Source: Metaphire vulgaris
Taxonomy: Eukaryota; Annelida; Clitellata; Crassiclitellata; Megascolecidae
Direction: 5' to 3'
DNA: 64,000 nt
NCBI GenBank assembly: GCA_018105865.1
Contig: CM030859.1
Coordinates: forward strand, 5,446,343 to 5,510,342
Within the stretch, counting starts at the first letter, position 1. Every line of letters starts with the position of its first letter. The notes below the pieces were generated by a model. That model was not told where the DNA came from and did no database searches. It was given only the letters and a program-made list of their open reading frames with translations. Below, piece by piece: positions 31,162-44,840 of the stretch. The position numbers and the translations under genes are program-made.

Positions 31162-32139
31162 CGACAAAGCAGATGGACGAAAGGGTGATTCGATTGCGGG
31201 ATCTGCAGTATCTTACTCAGAGTTGGGCAATTCTTTCAGAAATGCTGTCCACTGGGTCCACTCCTCTACGAGGTCTGGTTCCGGGTGGCCTCGGTAGAAG
31301 TCGACGGCCGTGTGTGTGTGCATCGCAGCGGTTGCATAATCCAACGTGTCATGACGTATAAATTAATTTAATTTATTTAAGTGTTATTTGAACTTATTTC
31401 TTTTGAATTTAATCATACATGAAGATGAGTTCCGGCACCCTATTTCTAGAAAAAGCACTAAGTATAACTAAGACTTGTAATCGTTTGCCAAAAAGGCCAC
31501 CGTCACGGTATTACGCATTTTACGGTAAGACAAATGAGTGATGGCGTTAGTCTGTATGCAACTATTTCTAGACCGGTGGTACCTTGGTAAGAATTGACCG
31601 TCGAGACTCGAGAGTAGAGACACACTGTACAGGCACTCAGGTTGAGTCATGCAGTACCCCTAATCTGCATAACGATGCAAGAGGCCGGGCGTCTACGACC
31701 GCCGGTGGCCCGGTGCAACCGCCGGTCACTCGGTCAGAGTCCAGCCATTATGAGTCATACCATTAATTGAGGTCAGCTAAACCGGAGTATATGAGCTATA
31801 GGCTTTCTTAACATAGACTCATGGAGCATGCATTAAATTGCAGTGCAATACTAAATTATTACTAATCCATGTCCAAACACTACTAACGTCTAACGATACA
31901 ACATTCATGTATATCTCCGGAAATACATGACTTTAAAGAAATTAATAATTAAAAGTCTTTAAAAAATTATTATTAGAAAAGGGAGGCCCCTAAATTTGTA
32001 TTTTGAAAGGAGGCCCGGTACCGATGCACCACCCGGTACCGTGGTAAATCCGCCTCTGATTCTTAGGCGCTCAGCCTCTCTTAAAATAGCTATGGGGAAC
32101 GTATGTTATCAGCCAGGCAATAGTCAACGCCCAAAGGGC

Positions 32140-33590
32140 AGTGAGGCTAGGTTGTTACAGCTATGGAGGATATGATTTTAGAAAAAGGAATGATTTAAGC
32201 TTAGACCTGAAGACTTGAGGAGATAATGCGGGAATGATAGGAAATGAGGAATCAGATTTTATTGTTTGAAAGTGTCCAAGACTGCGGAGGGAAGCTGGGA
32301 TCGAGTTCCAAAGTTCATGTGAGGCGTATGAGAAGGCACAGTTGCAAATTTTCAGGGATGACTGATTTAGTGGGCGTGACAGAGTGAGGTAAGATGATGA
32401 ACGTGTGGGTCGAGGAAACTGAGCTATATGTAAGTGTTATTATCTTATATTGGATACGTTCAGTTATTTTAAGCGAATGTAATGATTTTAGTATGGGTGA
32501 AATATGGGAGAATTTAGGTGACTTAGTAACAGCACGAGCAAGTGCATTTTGTATTGATTGTAATTTGTTGACAGAGGCTTTGGGAAGGTTATAGTAGAGG
32601 GAGTTACAATAATCTAATTTGGAGTGGACTATTGAGGTGGCAATTGTGGAGGCAGTTTTAGTATCTAGGCAAGGACGTAGGCGGCAAAGGTCACGAATAT
32701 GAACATAGCAGGCTTTTGATAGTTGGGAGATTTGTGATTCGAAGTTTAGAAAAGAATCAAATTTGAATCCTAGATTTCTAGCAGTTGGAACAGGGATTAT
32801 TGTGGTGTCAGGAGCCAAAACTAGTTTAGGATTGTCAATTTTTTGAGTTGTTGGGGTAGTCCAATTAAAAGAAACTCTGATTTAGAAGGGTTAAGAGTGA
32901 GGAGATTAGATGACATCCAAGCAGAGATTGATGAGAATCCAGATTCAAGCTCAATAATAGAAGCATTAAATGAAAGAGGTGAGAAGGAAAGGAATAGATG
33001 AGTGTCATCGGCATAGAGTTGGTGATTTAAATTGAGGGAATTAATTAAAGATGACAGTGGTGTGGTGTAAAGGTTGAACAGTACAGGCCCAAGAACAGAT
33101 CCTTGAGGCACTCCAAATCTACACTGTGAGATAGAGAAATTTGGCCAAGACAGGACACTTGAAAAGACCGGGATTTAAGATAAGATGAAAACCAGTTGTG
33201 AGCTCTTTCAGATATTCCAAACCAGAGAGAGAGTCGTTCGAGCAGAATTTTGTGATCTATGGTATCAAATGCAGCAGAGAGGTCAAGGAGACAAAGGCCA
33301 GTAACTTGACGGAGACCAATTGCGGTTAAGAGTCTGTCATGAATGTAGGCGAGAACGGTTTCAGTTGAGTGATGTTTAGTGTAGGCAGACTGATGAGCAT
33401 TATATAGCGAGTTATTTGAAAGGTGTTCGGTCAGTCTAGAAAGCACAATTTTCTCAGTAAGTTTTGATAGAAGTGAAAGATTTGAGATGGGGCGATAGTT
33501 ATTAAGATCTTCTCTGTCAAGACCAGGCTTTTTTAGGAGAGGAGTGACAAAAAAAGAGTTTTTGAATGAATGGTAAAAGTAAAAGTAAAA
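32140..33590 (-). mobile_element. CR1/L2-type LINE, RT and C-terminus nearly complete
   Basis: On the - strand 33737-33045 reads LKKPGLDREDLNNYRPISNL, HHSTETVLAYIHDRL and [20 protein letters not shown]. 33111-32821 reads [32 protein letters not shown] (active site) and NPSKSEFLLIG. 32818-32315 reads NLGFKFDSFLNFESQISQL, HSKLDYCNSLYYNLPKASV and ITERIQYKIITLTY. Two frame breaks separate the blocks. The endonuclease is missing. Confidence 0.92.
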
Positions 33591-33919
33591 GTACGGTATT
33601 TTACCCATAGTCTCGCCAGAACTCGATGTGTCACATTCGTGAACATTCATAAGGTGAAGCTGGTTCCCTGAGCAGCAAGCAGAATACTTAAAATGGCGAG
33701 ATCTCGCTAAAATATCGGGGAACCCGTTTTCGACCAATTTCCCCTATGTGCCAAAAAATATAATAAAACTTTGTATTCTTAGCTGTGGGACCCCTGGTAA
33801 TTAATTTTGTCCACTTCTGTATGTTTACCTCTAACAAAATGTATGCTAGAAAGGTTTTTAGAAATTTTCCGGAAATTTCCGGCCATTCTACTGTTCCGGA
33901 AAAGTTACATTCCTAGTTG

Positions 33920-34480
33920 GTTGTTTAGCATATGCAGGTGATATTTTACTGTTAAATCATTCAGTTGTTGCTTTACACAAGATGTTAGACATTTGTAGTA
34001 GATATGCTGATGATTTTGATGTGCTATTTAATGCCACAAAATCTATGGGGTTAACATAATTGCTGCAAATAAATTTCAGTGTACATATGAGCATATGAAA
34101 CTCAAATATTTTCGGGCATTTAATAGTATTTATTACAGATGAAAAGCATCAAACTCTGAGCTGGTGACTGTCAAGTTATTCAAGTTGTTTAGTCTACCAA
34201 TTCTTATTTATGCTGTTGAAGTAACTGCACCTAGTAAAACTACGGTAGCCTGAATTTGCTGAACAACTGTATTAATAAGTGCTTATACAAGATTTTTGGC
34301 ATTGTACTAGGCAAAATATCACTGTAATACGAACTATTTTTAAAATTGATCTGTTTGAAGTGATTGTTAGTAATCGGTATGCTATATTTCTGGATAGTTT
34401 GCATGGGCAGTCTGTGTTTGAGAATATTAGATACGTTGAATATGTGAGTAATTTTTGCAAAACATGTAAGCCATTTGACT
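33920..34480 (+). mobile_element. LINE fragment of another clade, degraded
   Basis: It reads GCLAYAGDILLLNHSVVAL (YAGD in place of YADD), then MLDICSRYADDFDVLFNATK. Near 34279-34480 it reads NITVIRTIFKIDLFEVIV and YAIFLDSL. The order fits the end of an RT and a C-terminal domain of a LINE unlike the CR1/L2 and RTE types here. Confidence 0.65.
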
Positions 34481-34592
34481 AAGTAAAGCTTTGTCTTTTC
34501 CTTAGGTCTAAGTTGTAATAGCTCTCTTTGCATCTTTGCATTGTGTTGTATTATTCTTCTTTCTTATTTCTTCCTTCTGCAGTTAATGCAAA

Positions 34593-34719
<127 letters not shown>

Positions 34720-34739
34720 CAACAGCAAGAATATACTAA

Positions 34740-35420
34740 GGAGGAATGCTAATTGCCAATTGAAAGAGATGTTTTAAACCTAAATCTGAAAATACTCAGT
34801 TTATTGAAAGATGTGACAACCAACAAACAAGGGAGAGAGTTCCAGATTTTTGGCCCAGAAATAGAAAAAGCTCTCTTATCAATTTCAGTGTTGGTTCTAG
34901 GCACATTTAACAATGAATCAGCAAACCTTGTTGAATGACAATGTTTCAGGTGATTTAACAAAGATTTTAAATATTGAGGTTGGCCAGACTGCAGTAGGCC
35001 TATTTTATAAACCAGAAGACCAATTTTGAATAAAATTCTCTGTTCTACCGGTATCCAGTGTATCTTTTAAAGAACAGGTTTAATAATAATAATAATAATA
35101 TTACTACTACACAGATAATTTATGAAACGCTATAGCATAGCTAAGGCTAAAGTCGAGAGCGTTTTACATCAGCAATTCATCGGTTCGTAGAGAAAGTTGG
35201 TCCTAGATTTTCCGGTAACTATTTATAGGAGACTCGAAAAAGATGCATCTTAAGAGCGGTCAGGAACGAATCCACAGATGTAATCGATGTCACAGTCGCA
35301 GGAAACACATTCCAAAGTAGAGGGTTTCCGCGGGTTACAGATCTCTCCCCCAACATCACTGTTTTATACGGAGGGGGGACGTAAAGACGGAGTCTCATAT
35401 TAGATCATACATGTTCCAGA
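34740..35420 (-). mobile_element. two CR1/L2-type LINE 3' fragments
   Basis: 34749-34961 on the - strand reads RFADSLLNVPRTNTEIDKRA and FSISGPKIWNSLPCLL, the C-terminus of one family. From 35085 an (AAT)n run is followed by the common L2 tail ('gctatagcatagctaaggctaaagtc') and codons of the RGN/LWN region in reverse, to about 35420. Confidence 0.78.
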
Positions 35421-35977
35421 TAACCTATGATCATGATAATGTGATCATGCTTACGAGTTTTTTGTAATGGCCCAGGCAATAGAATTCCGAATCCCTTGAA
35501 GCATTGAAGAAATAAAGTTTGGTTGAACATTTTTAGACACTCACTCAAAATCATGTACTATTCAACAATTCTTATAGGGCAGATACTTTCTTCTTCTTTG
35601 ATGTGTAGACATTTAGTATATAAAGTTCATTAAAATAAAATGTATCTACATTTAATTGGTCAACAAAGTTAATCAGTAAGCTCAACCGCTTGTCATTCAA
35701 CAAGGTTTGCACAATACTGTAATTTAAGTAATTTGTACTACATGAAATTTAGTGACAAAATAAATTATGTCAAAAATAGTAAACTAAATTCTTGCTATTA
35801 AAAATGCAAAAACTTCAATTGTGGTGACAAACTCCCAAGCAGTTTAAATACAACTGCCATCACAACAGTTCATGTAATTCGTACATTTATAGGAAAAAAC
35901 TAGCAACACAGAATTAAGCAGTTCATTTTAGACAACTGCAGTAATTACAAGCTTCTACTTTTTTCACATCTTACATC
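35421..35977 (-). other. LAMTOR3 3' UTR and flank
   Basis: The stretch is AT-rich and without repeats that I recognise. A TTTAAT at 35651-35656 (ATTAAA on the - strand) lies about 320 bases after the LAMTOR3 stop and could be its poly(A) signal. No AATAAA is seen on that strand nearby. Confidence 0.4.
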
Positions 35978-36060
35978 TTAAGCCATAATAGGAATGTCAA
36001 CAATGCCCTTCATTGAGTTGACGACTCCAGAGATTTCTTTTTCAAGACTCAGAATATGTC
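35978..36060 (-). CDS. LAMTOR3: LAMTOR3 last coding exon
   Basis: 83 bases after acceptor ...aatttctag. It completes Gly and encodes [20 protein letters not shown] and DIPIMA, then TAA (35978-35980). The end is a few residues longer than human LAMTOR3. Confidence 0.9.
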
Positions 36061-39000
36061 CTAGAAATTAAAATATAAAATTAATAAGCAACCTATCATT
36101 CCAGGAATTCCCAAAAAATAAGGAATGAAAAATAGCATTAAAAATTCAATTTAAAGATTCACAGAAGAATGCATTGAAACTATCATTAACCATCTTTACC
36201 AAAGATGAAAACGGGACAGGGTGATGCCTAGTCAAGCCTGACTTAAATATCATCAGTTGTCTTCATTCTCTTACAACTCTTACCCTCCATTCTCACATCA
36301 TTTTCTTCTGTACTTTTTCTCACTTTCTAATCCCATCCTCTCCAACTCCTTCATTTCATTTCTTTTTCCGCTTTCTTAGTGGTTCTCAACCCATGGCCTA
36401 CAGACCAAAAGTGGTCCATGAGAGGAGGTCTAGTGCAATGCTCCCTCTAAGCTGCCATTGCTTTCATATCATGCATGTTCTTACTGATAAAGAGTCATTC
36501 CGTGTCAATTCAACCAATGGTCCCAGCTGACCAGCTTGACCATCTCAAAAATTTATGAAATTTACCACAAATGTTCCCCAAACATCCATATGAAAGATTA
36601 TAACATTTAAGCCTGCTCTCTTGAGTAGTTTTTGAGATATTCAACTTTTATAGTACTGGGGTGGGTCGTTTTTTGGCGTTTTGCGGCAGCCGCTTAACCC
36701 TTCCACCGGGATCCCCGAGCTCAGCTCGCCCAACGTCACGTCTTCGTATTTGGGATCCCCGAGCTCAGCTCGTCATGAAGTTCCATAGCGTTTCGTCGGC
36801 CGCACGCAATATATCCTATATATTTTATGCTATAAACCGCTTTAGTAGCCATCCATTTGCTAGATGGCACCAATTTCTCAGCTATAAAGGCTCTAGAAGT
36901 TTAGTAATATGTACTTCTTGGGCCCATGGGTCACCTTGAGCTGGGTCTTCGGGTTAGAATTGATTGATCTTGACCAAATGTTGGCCGATTTTCAAAATTT
37001 TTGATTTATTTTGTTCCACTTACATCCCCCTACAACTTTACCGCTAATGAAAGTGGGGTTACCAAATGTTGGCCGATTTTCAAAATTTTTGATTTAATTA
37101 CATTACAACTTTACCGCTGATGAGGTTACCCAAAAATTTTTATGGAGCTTCCCAAACCTTTTTTGAGGGGGTTTTATTTTAGGCCGTAGAGTGGACCCTA
37201 CCCCCAAATTTTTTTGTTTAGCACGGATGGCTAGAAAGAATAAAAAAGCTAAACAACGGTGCATACCTCATCTTCTTAGCTCTTATATAGCCTGAGATAT
37301 CGCAAATTCAAAAAAATACAGAATATTCTCGCAATTCGTAGCCGATACTTTCATTTCAACAAAGGTGTTCAGGTTAGACCTGATGTATCTTTACCATATG
37401 CTGACCAATTTTCAAATTTACTCATTTATTTTGTTCCATTGATATGTCCCTACAACTTTGCCGCTCATCTGACAGGGGTTACCACTGAAAAAATTTTGCT
37501 GCGGAGCTTTGAAAATTTTTTGGAGGGGGTGTTATTTTAGGCCATAGAGTGGACTCTACCCCAAATTTTTTTGCGCGGGTGGTTAGAAAGAGGAATAAAA
37601 AAGCAAAACAATGGTGCATACCTCATTTTCTTAGCTCTTATATAGCCTGAGATATAGCAAATTCAAAAAAAATATATAGCAAATTTAAAACATTACAGTT
37701 TTCATTTTTGAAGAACGTTTTCCCAAAAATTAAATCCCCAGTACAGTGATGGCGTCTGAAAATTTAATCCACGGTAGAAGGGTTAAATTTCTCACAACTT
37801 CAGACCTCTATAACTTCAGAAATATCATAGCTAGGAAGCTGAAACTTTCTGGACTTATTCACTGCTAGTAGTATTTCATAAAACAAGAATAAGACTTTGT
37901 CTTTTGGAAAAAGTGTCCTCACTGCAGAGTCACAAAAATGGAAGAAAAAATTGCTCCTTTCCTGATATTCAATGTTTAGCTCTCAATATGGAACCTTTCT
38001 CTTTATTTCAGAGTTGTAACTTTTATTCAGTAAACTGTCCAGTAGCTATATTTTCTCTAATTGCAAACAGATTTCCCATACTGTTAATCCCTGAGTTTCT
38101 ACAGGATCTAAAAATGTGTCAAAAGGCCTATGGTGACTTGGATTTGAGTGTAAAAATGGTCATGTGGAACAGGTGGTAGCTTAAAATCAAAGATGTCACT
38201 AAATAGAACACATTCAAAGCTATAATATATGCAAAATCTGTGATGGTACTTTTTATTTAACATTTTAAATGAATTTTTAAAATTGCGACTTTTTTTGAAA
38301 TTTCGTAATTAATTAAAATCCAATTTTTCAAAGAATAATTAGTGCAAAGAAAAACAGGCATGGATACACAACCAGAAAGAACAGGAAATATTGCCAACTG
38401 TCACCTCTGCTCAAGGTAAACCAATGAGCAATGAGAGTGACACTTGTGAAAGAATTCTATTATGAAGATGATGTAAGTAGAGTTATGCCTGGCACCAAAA
38501 ACTTTGTTGCTGTCAGAGATGGTGACAAAAGAGTTCACATGCAGTGTAGACATTTGCTAATCAACTTGAAAGAATTGCACAATGAGTTTTAAAAAAGATA
38601 TCCTGGAGTAAAAGTTGGACTAAGTAAATTTTGTGATTTAAGGCCAAAAGAATGTGTGACAGTAGGGGCCAAAGGTACTAACAGTGCTTGTGTTTGCACA
38701 TCAGAATGTTAAGATGATGCTGGCTGACATACCCAATATCTTGCCTTTTCTAAGATCACTTACCATGACCTGATAGTACAGACAGTTTGCTCAGTGGAAA
38801 GCAAGAATTGCATGCTACACAGTTGTGAAAATTGTTCAGGACCTGCCAATCTGTGTCGCTATCTGCATGAAAAATGCAATTCAGATGAAGACAACACAGA
38901 AATGCTACTATACAAACAATGGGAAACTACTGATAGAACAACTCTGCACACTCACGCCAAACCGTTACCTGAATTCATCAAATTGTTGGTGCAGAAGACT

Positions 39001-42000
39001 GAGAAACTTGCTAGTCATCATTTTATTGCAAGAAAGCAAGCAGAATATCTAAGGTCATTGAAGTCAAGGTTAACATAACATGAAATAATAATCCTTCTTG
39101 ATTTGTGTGTATCACATTCACAATGACATACTGAAATGCACAAGCCTGTGCATTATCAGTAATGGATTGCATCATGATACAGTGACTGTGCATGCATTTC
39201 AGCAGAAGGTAATCAGTTACATAAAAGACATGGTGCCAGCAGTGACAAAAATCTATAATTTTAGTGATGGTGCTGCAGGTCAATATAAAAATTGCAAGAA
39301 CTTCAGCAACCTAATGATGCACTGTGAAGACTTTGGCATAGCTGCAGAATGGCGCTTTTTCATGGAATCGCGTAGCAGTAAATTAATGTGTTTGATCTGC
39401 CGTGAATCGGCCAGTGTCAAGAAAAATACAGCTGTAGGCGCCATTATGTAAAAAACTGCCGATAAGTCTAATTTGCGATCAAGCTTAACTTCCATTTTAG
39501 AGGTTGCAACAACTGAACTAGAGAAAGACATTGAACGAGTAAGTAAAGGCATTCAGTTGCAGCATTAGATAGGAATGATTATAGGCTGCTTGCAGACTGC
39601 CTGCGCAATGGTATGTTGATAGTAAAATATGTAAAATACTGATTATCAATTTATTTTGGCTCACTTTGACACTGTCAGTAGTATGAGCAGTTCAATTACA
39701 CATAGAATAACGTATTTTTAGGTTACTATTATAAAACATGCATTTTTGTTTGCTCGGCCAGCGAGCAATTTGAGAACATTGAATTTGGCCCTCGGCCTCA
39801 AAAGGTTGTGCACCCCTGGTGTAGAGCATTCAACTCCAAAAGGTATTTTAAATGTCTAATAATATTAAATTTTACATCTGTAGATAATTTATTGGGCGGG
39901 AAGATAGATGAGTGGTAATATCACTGGGCAGGCAGAGACTGGCCACCGTCCGCCAATGTATGGCTTAGCCACCTATGGGCTGTTGGCTACAAAATACGGG
40001 GATCAGCACTGGACCCTATGGGCATTGAGCCTACGGGTGAAACCTTTACTTTTACTAGATAATTTGTTAACTAGCTCACTAAAATGATAATATTTCCAAC
40101 TTTAAGTGTTGGTCCAAAGTTATACCTAGAAATTTTATGTGAGTTTTAGATATTATAGTATCATCTATTTTTATTTGGTCTAATTTATTTAATTAATTAC
40201 TGTCTTAAAATAGAGCAACTTAAATGTGGAAGAATAGTAGAAGAGCCAAGCCCTGTACATTTCCCATTCCCTGTGGAAGTCTCTCAAAAATGGGGACTTG
40301 AGCCTAGAGGCCTAATAGAAGTTTATGCCTATGTTTGAAATGAAAACAAACAGTGACTTCATTTAAGAGTTCATGATTGCGCTTGATTGTGAACAGTTCA
40401 GTGTGGTTTAAGTTAGCTGTAACTGTAACTGAAATATGTTAGGGGCTGTCCAATAATTACATCAACAAAATAGGGGGAGGGGTTTGAAAAAATATGACAG
40501 TTGTTGACAGGCAGAGGGGGGTCAAGAGAAGTTGATGTCAACAATTTAATTTTTTACAAATGATAAAAAACAGGAAATTTCATGGAATACTATTTATTAC
40601 AATGAAGAAAAAGCCTAACAAGCAAAAAAAGTTCATTACCACCACATTATTGAATTGAATTGAACTGAGGTTTATTTCAACTCAACTTAACATAGGCATG
40701 TCTGACATCAATTACACTAAATGACATCAATTGAATTTAAAATAAGATCAAGAAAATTCACAGAATATTCACAAGACTAATTTTAGTCTAAGTATAGGCC
40801 TACAGTAGAATAGAAAACAAAAAGAAACCTGAGAAGTAGTCAAATTAAAAGTTAATATTTACTAGAATATTCAGATTAATATAACATCATATAGTAGATA
40901 AGAGTTAGGCCTAAAGTGGAATGTTGAGAAGAACAGGGTGATGCTTGATGAACAAAAGAAAGAGAAAAAGGTCTCATTGTTGCAAAAATAATAACCTTCT
41001 AAACTTTTTTTGGGGGGACCCGTCACTGGTCTTAGTGGGAGGGTCAAAAGTTTTTGACATAATTATAGGGGTCTCTGAAATTTGATAGTTGTTGACAAAG
41101 GGCAATGCGTGTGAAAATAGGGACAAATAAGTAGATTTTTCAATCAATTAGAGAGAATATAGTTATTGCTTATCAAGAAAAAGCATCAAATGCCATTAAT
41201 GTGTTTAATGATGATTAACTGAAAATAACTGAAAAATAATTAACTATAACTGAAACTGTAACTGAAAAATGACAATAACTTTAACTGTAACTATAACTAA
41301 AAAATAATTTCAATAACTTTAACTGTAAATGAAAAATAATCAATAACTGAAACCATACTGGAACAGTTTCATGATCTAGCAAATAGAATGGATATAGGAG
41401 GAACATGTCACACATTCAGCTCCAACTGTGAACCGCAATTTAGCTTACTGAATATGCTGAAGAACAAGAGAAGGAATCAATTAGAGCAGGGTTTCCCAAA
41501 CATTTTGGAATCGCGGCCCACTTCAGTGGTTTTGTAACAAGCCGCAACCATAATAATAGCAAGTAGCAAGGTCATTGAGCAGGAGGGGTACTACTTTACA
41601 TTAAAGAAGGCTTGCATGCCATGGAGCGAACAGACATAGAAAATGATCACTTCAAGGAGCATATATGGTGTGAAATCAGAAGTCACCGAGAGAAAATATT
41701 GGTAGGGGTTTGTTACAGAACACCAAGTGCTATGGAAGAAGCAGATAATGGAATGTTTGCTTTATTGAACAGGGTATCAAGAGAAAATGTTGTTATAATG
41801 GGTGACTTTAATTATCATGTAGACTGGGAAACGCTGGATACAGAGAGATCATGTGATAGGAAATTTCTGGACTGTGTCAATGATAATTTTCTGTTTCAGC
41901 ATGTGACAAGGCCAACAAGAGGCAACAACATATTAGACCTGGTTCTAACAAGAGAGGAGAATATAGTTTCTAACGTGGAGGTTGGGCAGAATTTTGCAAC

Positions 42001-44800
42001 AAGTGATCACCAAATGGTCAGTTTTACTATTAACTTTGGGATTGGTCAACAAAAGCAGTTTCTAGAAAGACGTAACTTTTTTAAGGGAGAATATGACCTG
42101 GCAAGGAAGATGATTACAGAAATGGATTTGGAGAGGGAGATAACAGGAAAAGACACAGAGGAAGGCTGGAGCATATTTACCAAATGCATGTCCAAAGTCA
42201 TAGAATTGACCATTCCCAAACAGAAGACAATTAATAACAAACTTCCTTGGATAACAAGAGAAGTGCAACGAAAAAGAAGGGCGAAAAACGAAGCGTGGAC
42301 GAAACTAAGTAAACTCAGATTGGCAAGTAAAGGAAATGAGTAAAATCAGCACAGACTCAAGATCTTGGAGGAACAGTATACTCAGAAAAGAAAAGCATCA
42401 GCAGTTACTAACAAGATGGCTATTGCAAATTTTGAAGGTAGATTAGCAAAAAATATAAAACAGAACAGTAAAAGTTTCTACAAATATTGTAATAGAAAGT
42501 TGAGACGAAAGGACACAGTCGGTCCCCTCTTGGACAGCGCAGGATGTGCAATAACAGACGATGTAGAAACTGCACAGATTCTAAATAACTATTTTTGTTC
42601 AGTATTTACAGAGGAAAATACAAATACTATGCCAGAAGCCAAAATTGTGTTTGATGGAAATGAAGAAGAAATGCTAACAGATATAGTGTGTACAAAAGAA
42701 TGTGTTATCAAGGTTTTGACCAATTTAAAGACAGACAAGAGCCCAGGATTAGATGGCTTACATCCAAAGTTTCTTTACGAGGTTCGAAATGAAATAGGAC
42801 ATGCAATTGCTTTGATAATTAATCAATGAATCACTCAGAACTGGAGTAGTACCACAAGACTGGAGAGACGCATTAGTCAGCCCACTGTTCAAGAAGGGAA
42901 AACGAAGTGAACCAAGCAATTACAGACCAGTGAGCCTAACATCTGTAATCGGTAAAGTTATGGAAAAAATACTGAAAGAAAGCATTTTGGAACATTTGAC
43001 TAGGCATAAAATTGTTAAAGATAGTCAGCATGGATTTACAAAGGGGCGTTCATGCCTGACCAACCTGTTGGACTTTCTGGAGGAGGTTTTTGATAAGCTA
43101 GACAAGGGCAAGGCAGTAGACATAATATATTTAGATTTTGCCAAAGCTTTTGATAAAGTACCCCACATAAGGATGGCTGCCAAACTGAAATCCTGTGGAA
43201 TAAGGGAGAATATTCTCAGATGGATTGAAAATTGGTTGAAGGGAAGAAGACAGAAGGTTGGCATTAGGAGAGGCCATTCGCAATGGGCAAGAGTTATCAG
43301 TGGAGTGCCTCAGGGATCAGTGCTTGGGCCATTGCTTTTTCTAATATATATAAATGATATCGATGAAGGATTACTGTCCAAAATTTCAAAGTTTGCCGAT
43401 GATACAAAGTTACCGTATATACTCGCGTATAAGTCGAGAAATTTATGCATAAAAATTCACTAAAAAATGCAGAGTCGACTTATCTGCGAGTCAATGCAAT
43501 TTTTCAAAGAATTTTGGGAAAGAAACGCCATGCATAACGCATTGCAACGTTAGGCTATGCAGCGGAGGTATTCTATTGTCGTCGGCGTTGTTGCTTCCTT
43601 CGATGAAAATGTGTAGTGACTGGCAGAGATGTCTGTTGACTCTTTCTACGGCCCCATTGGCTTGAGGTCGGCTACGATGTTACTCAAAAAGTTGGTTACA
43701 CGGTCACTTAGAATTGCTTGTGGGGGTCCATACTGACTGATTATCTGTGTGTATAGCACTTCCGCAGCCGACCTTCAAGCACTTGGACTCGGTGTTGGCC
43801 CGATTTCAATGTTGACCTGGCACAATTATGCATTTAAAAAACATGTAAATCTCTAAATTTTCCAAGTCAACTTATACGCGGGTCATAGCAAATTTCTTAA
43901 ATTTTGGCCTAAAACTGGGGGTCGACTTATCTGTGAGATCGACTTATACGCGAGTATATACGGTATGCAGAAATACAGACTCGGAGGATGATCCAAAAAT
44001 TTTACAAGAAGATCTAAGGAAATTGTTTCAGTGGTCTGTGGACTGGCAGATGCTTTTCAATATTGATAAATGTTTTGCAATGCATGTTGGGAAGTCTAAT
44101 AATGGAATGAATATTCTTTAGGGGGGAAGGTTCTAACCACAACAGAAAAAGAAAGAGACTTGGGGATAATCATCCATAGAAGTATGAATCCATCTCACCA
44201 ATGCATGGAGGCAGCAAAAAAGGGAAACCAAATGTTGGGAATGGTGAAAAGGACAATTGTGAGTCGTGACAAAGAGATAATCATTAAACTTTATAAGTCA
44301 TTAGTAAGGCCTCATCTAGAATACTGTGTTCAGGCTTGGAATCCATTCTTGAAAAAAGATATAGAACTTTTATAAAAAGTGCAAAGATGAGCAATGAAGA
44401 TGGTCAATGGGTGCCATAATTTAAGCTACGAAAAAAGACTTCAATATTGTGGACTGACAACATTAGAAAGGAGAAGAGAGAGAGAGGGGATTTGATAGAA
44501 ACATACAAAATAATGACTGGGAAGTAGATGTGCCATATGATCGATTCTTTACATTGGCACACTATAGCAGCACAAGAGGCCACAAGTGCAAATTGTTTAA
44601 GCAGAGGGTTGGTCCAAGAAAGAAAAACTTTTTAGTGCAAGGGTTTTGGACAAATGGAACAGTTTGGACGAGGTGGGAGTGACAGTTGAAACAGTAAACG
44701 GATTCAAAGGTTATCTAGATAAACTAGGTTATTGAATGCAGATGGTTACATCAGTGGTTCTCACACAGGCTTACTTAGCCTCCTAAACCACTTAAAATCA

Positions 44801-44840
<40 letters not shown>

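Larger units (their letters stand above)
30402..32058 (-). mobile_element. hAT element CAGAGGCGGATTTAC, copy 2 with transposase C-terminus
   Basis: Ends CAGAGGCGGATTTAC and GTAAATCCGCCTCTG, with a perfect 8-bp duplication ATTCTTAG at 30394-30401 and 32059-32066. It is inverted relative to copy 1. The - strand at 30945-30743 encodes the hAT dimerisation domain. An L2-type tail (30955-31160) is inserted in the transposase. Confidence 0.92.
41590..44750 (+). mobile_element. CR1/Jockey-type LINE, endonuclease and RT, interrupted by a MITE
   Basis: 41612-42343 encodes the C-terminal endonuclease ([43 protein letters not shown]) and linker. 42365-42829 encodes the linker to RT ([19 protein letters not shown]). 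From 42840 in shifted frame: [91 protein letters not shown] and KFADDTKL. A 551-bp MITE sits directly after KL. Beyond it: [49 protein letters not shown]. The frame closes across the MITE when one TA is kept. Few stops, 5' end missing. Confidence 0.94.

Noticed and set aside
36661..36939. Frame of 92 codons over the paired palindromes
   Set aside because: It spans the TTAA boundary and non-coding element DNA; no domain.
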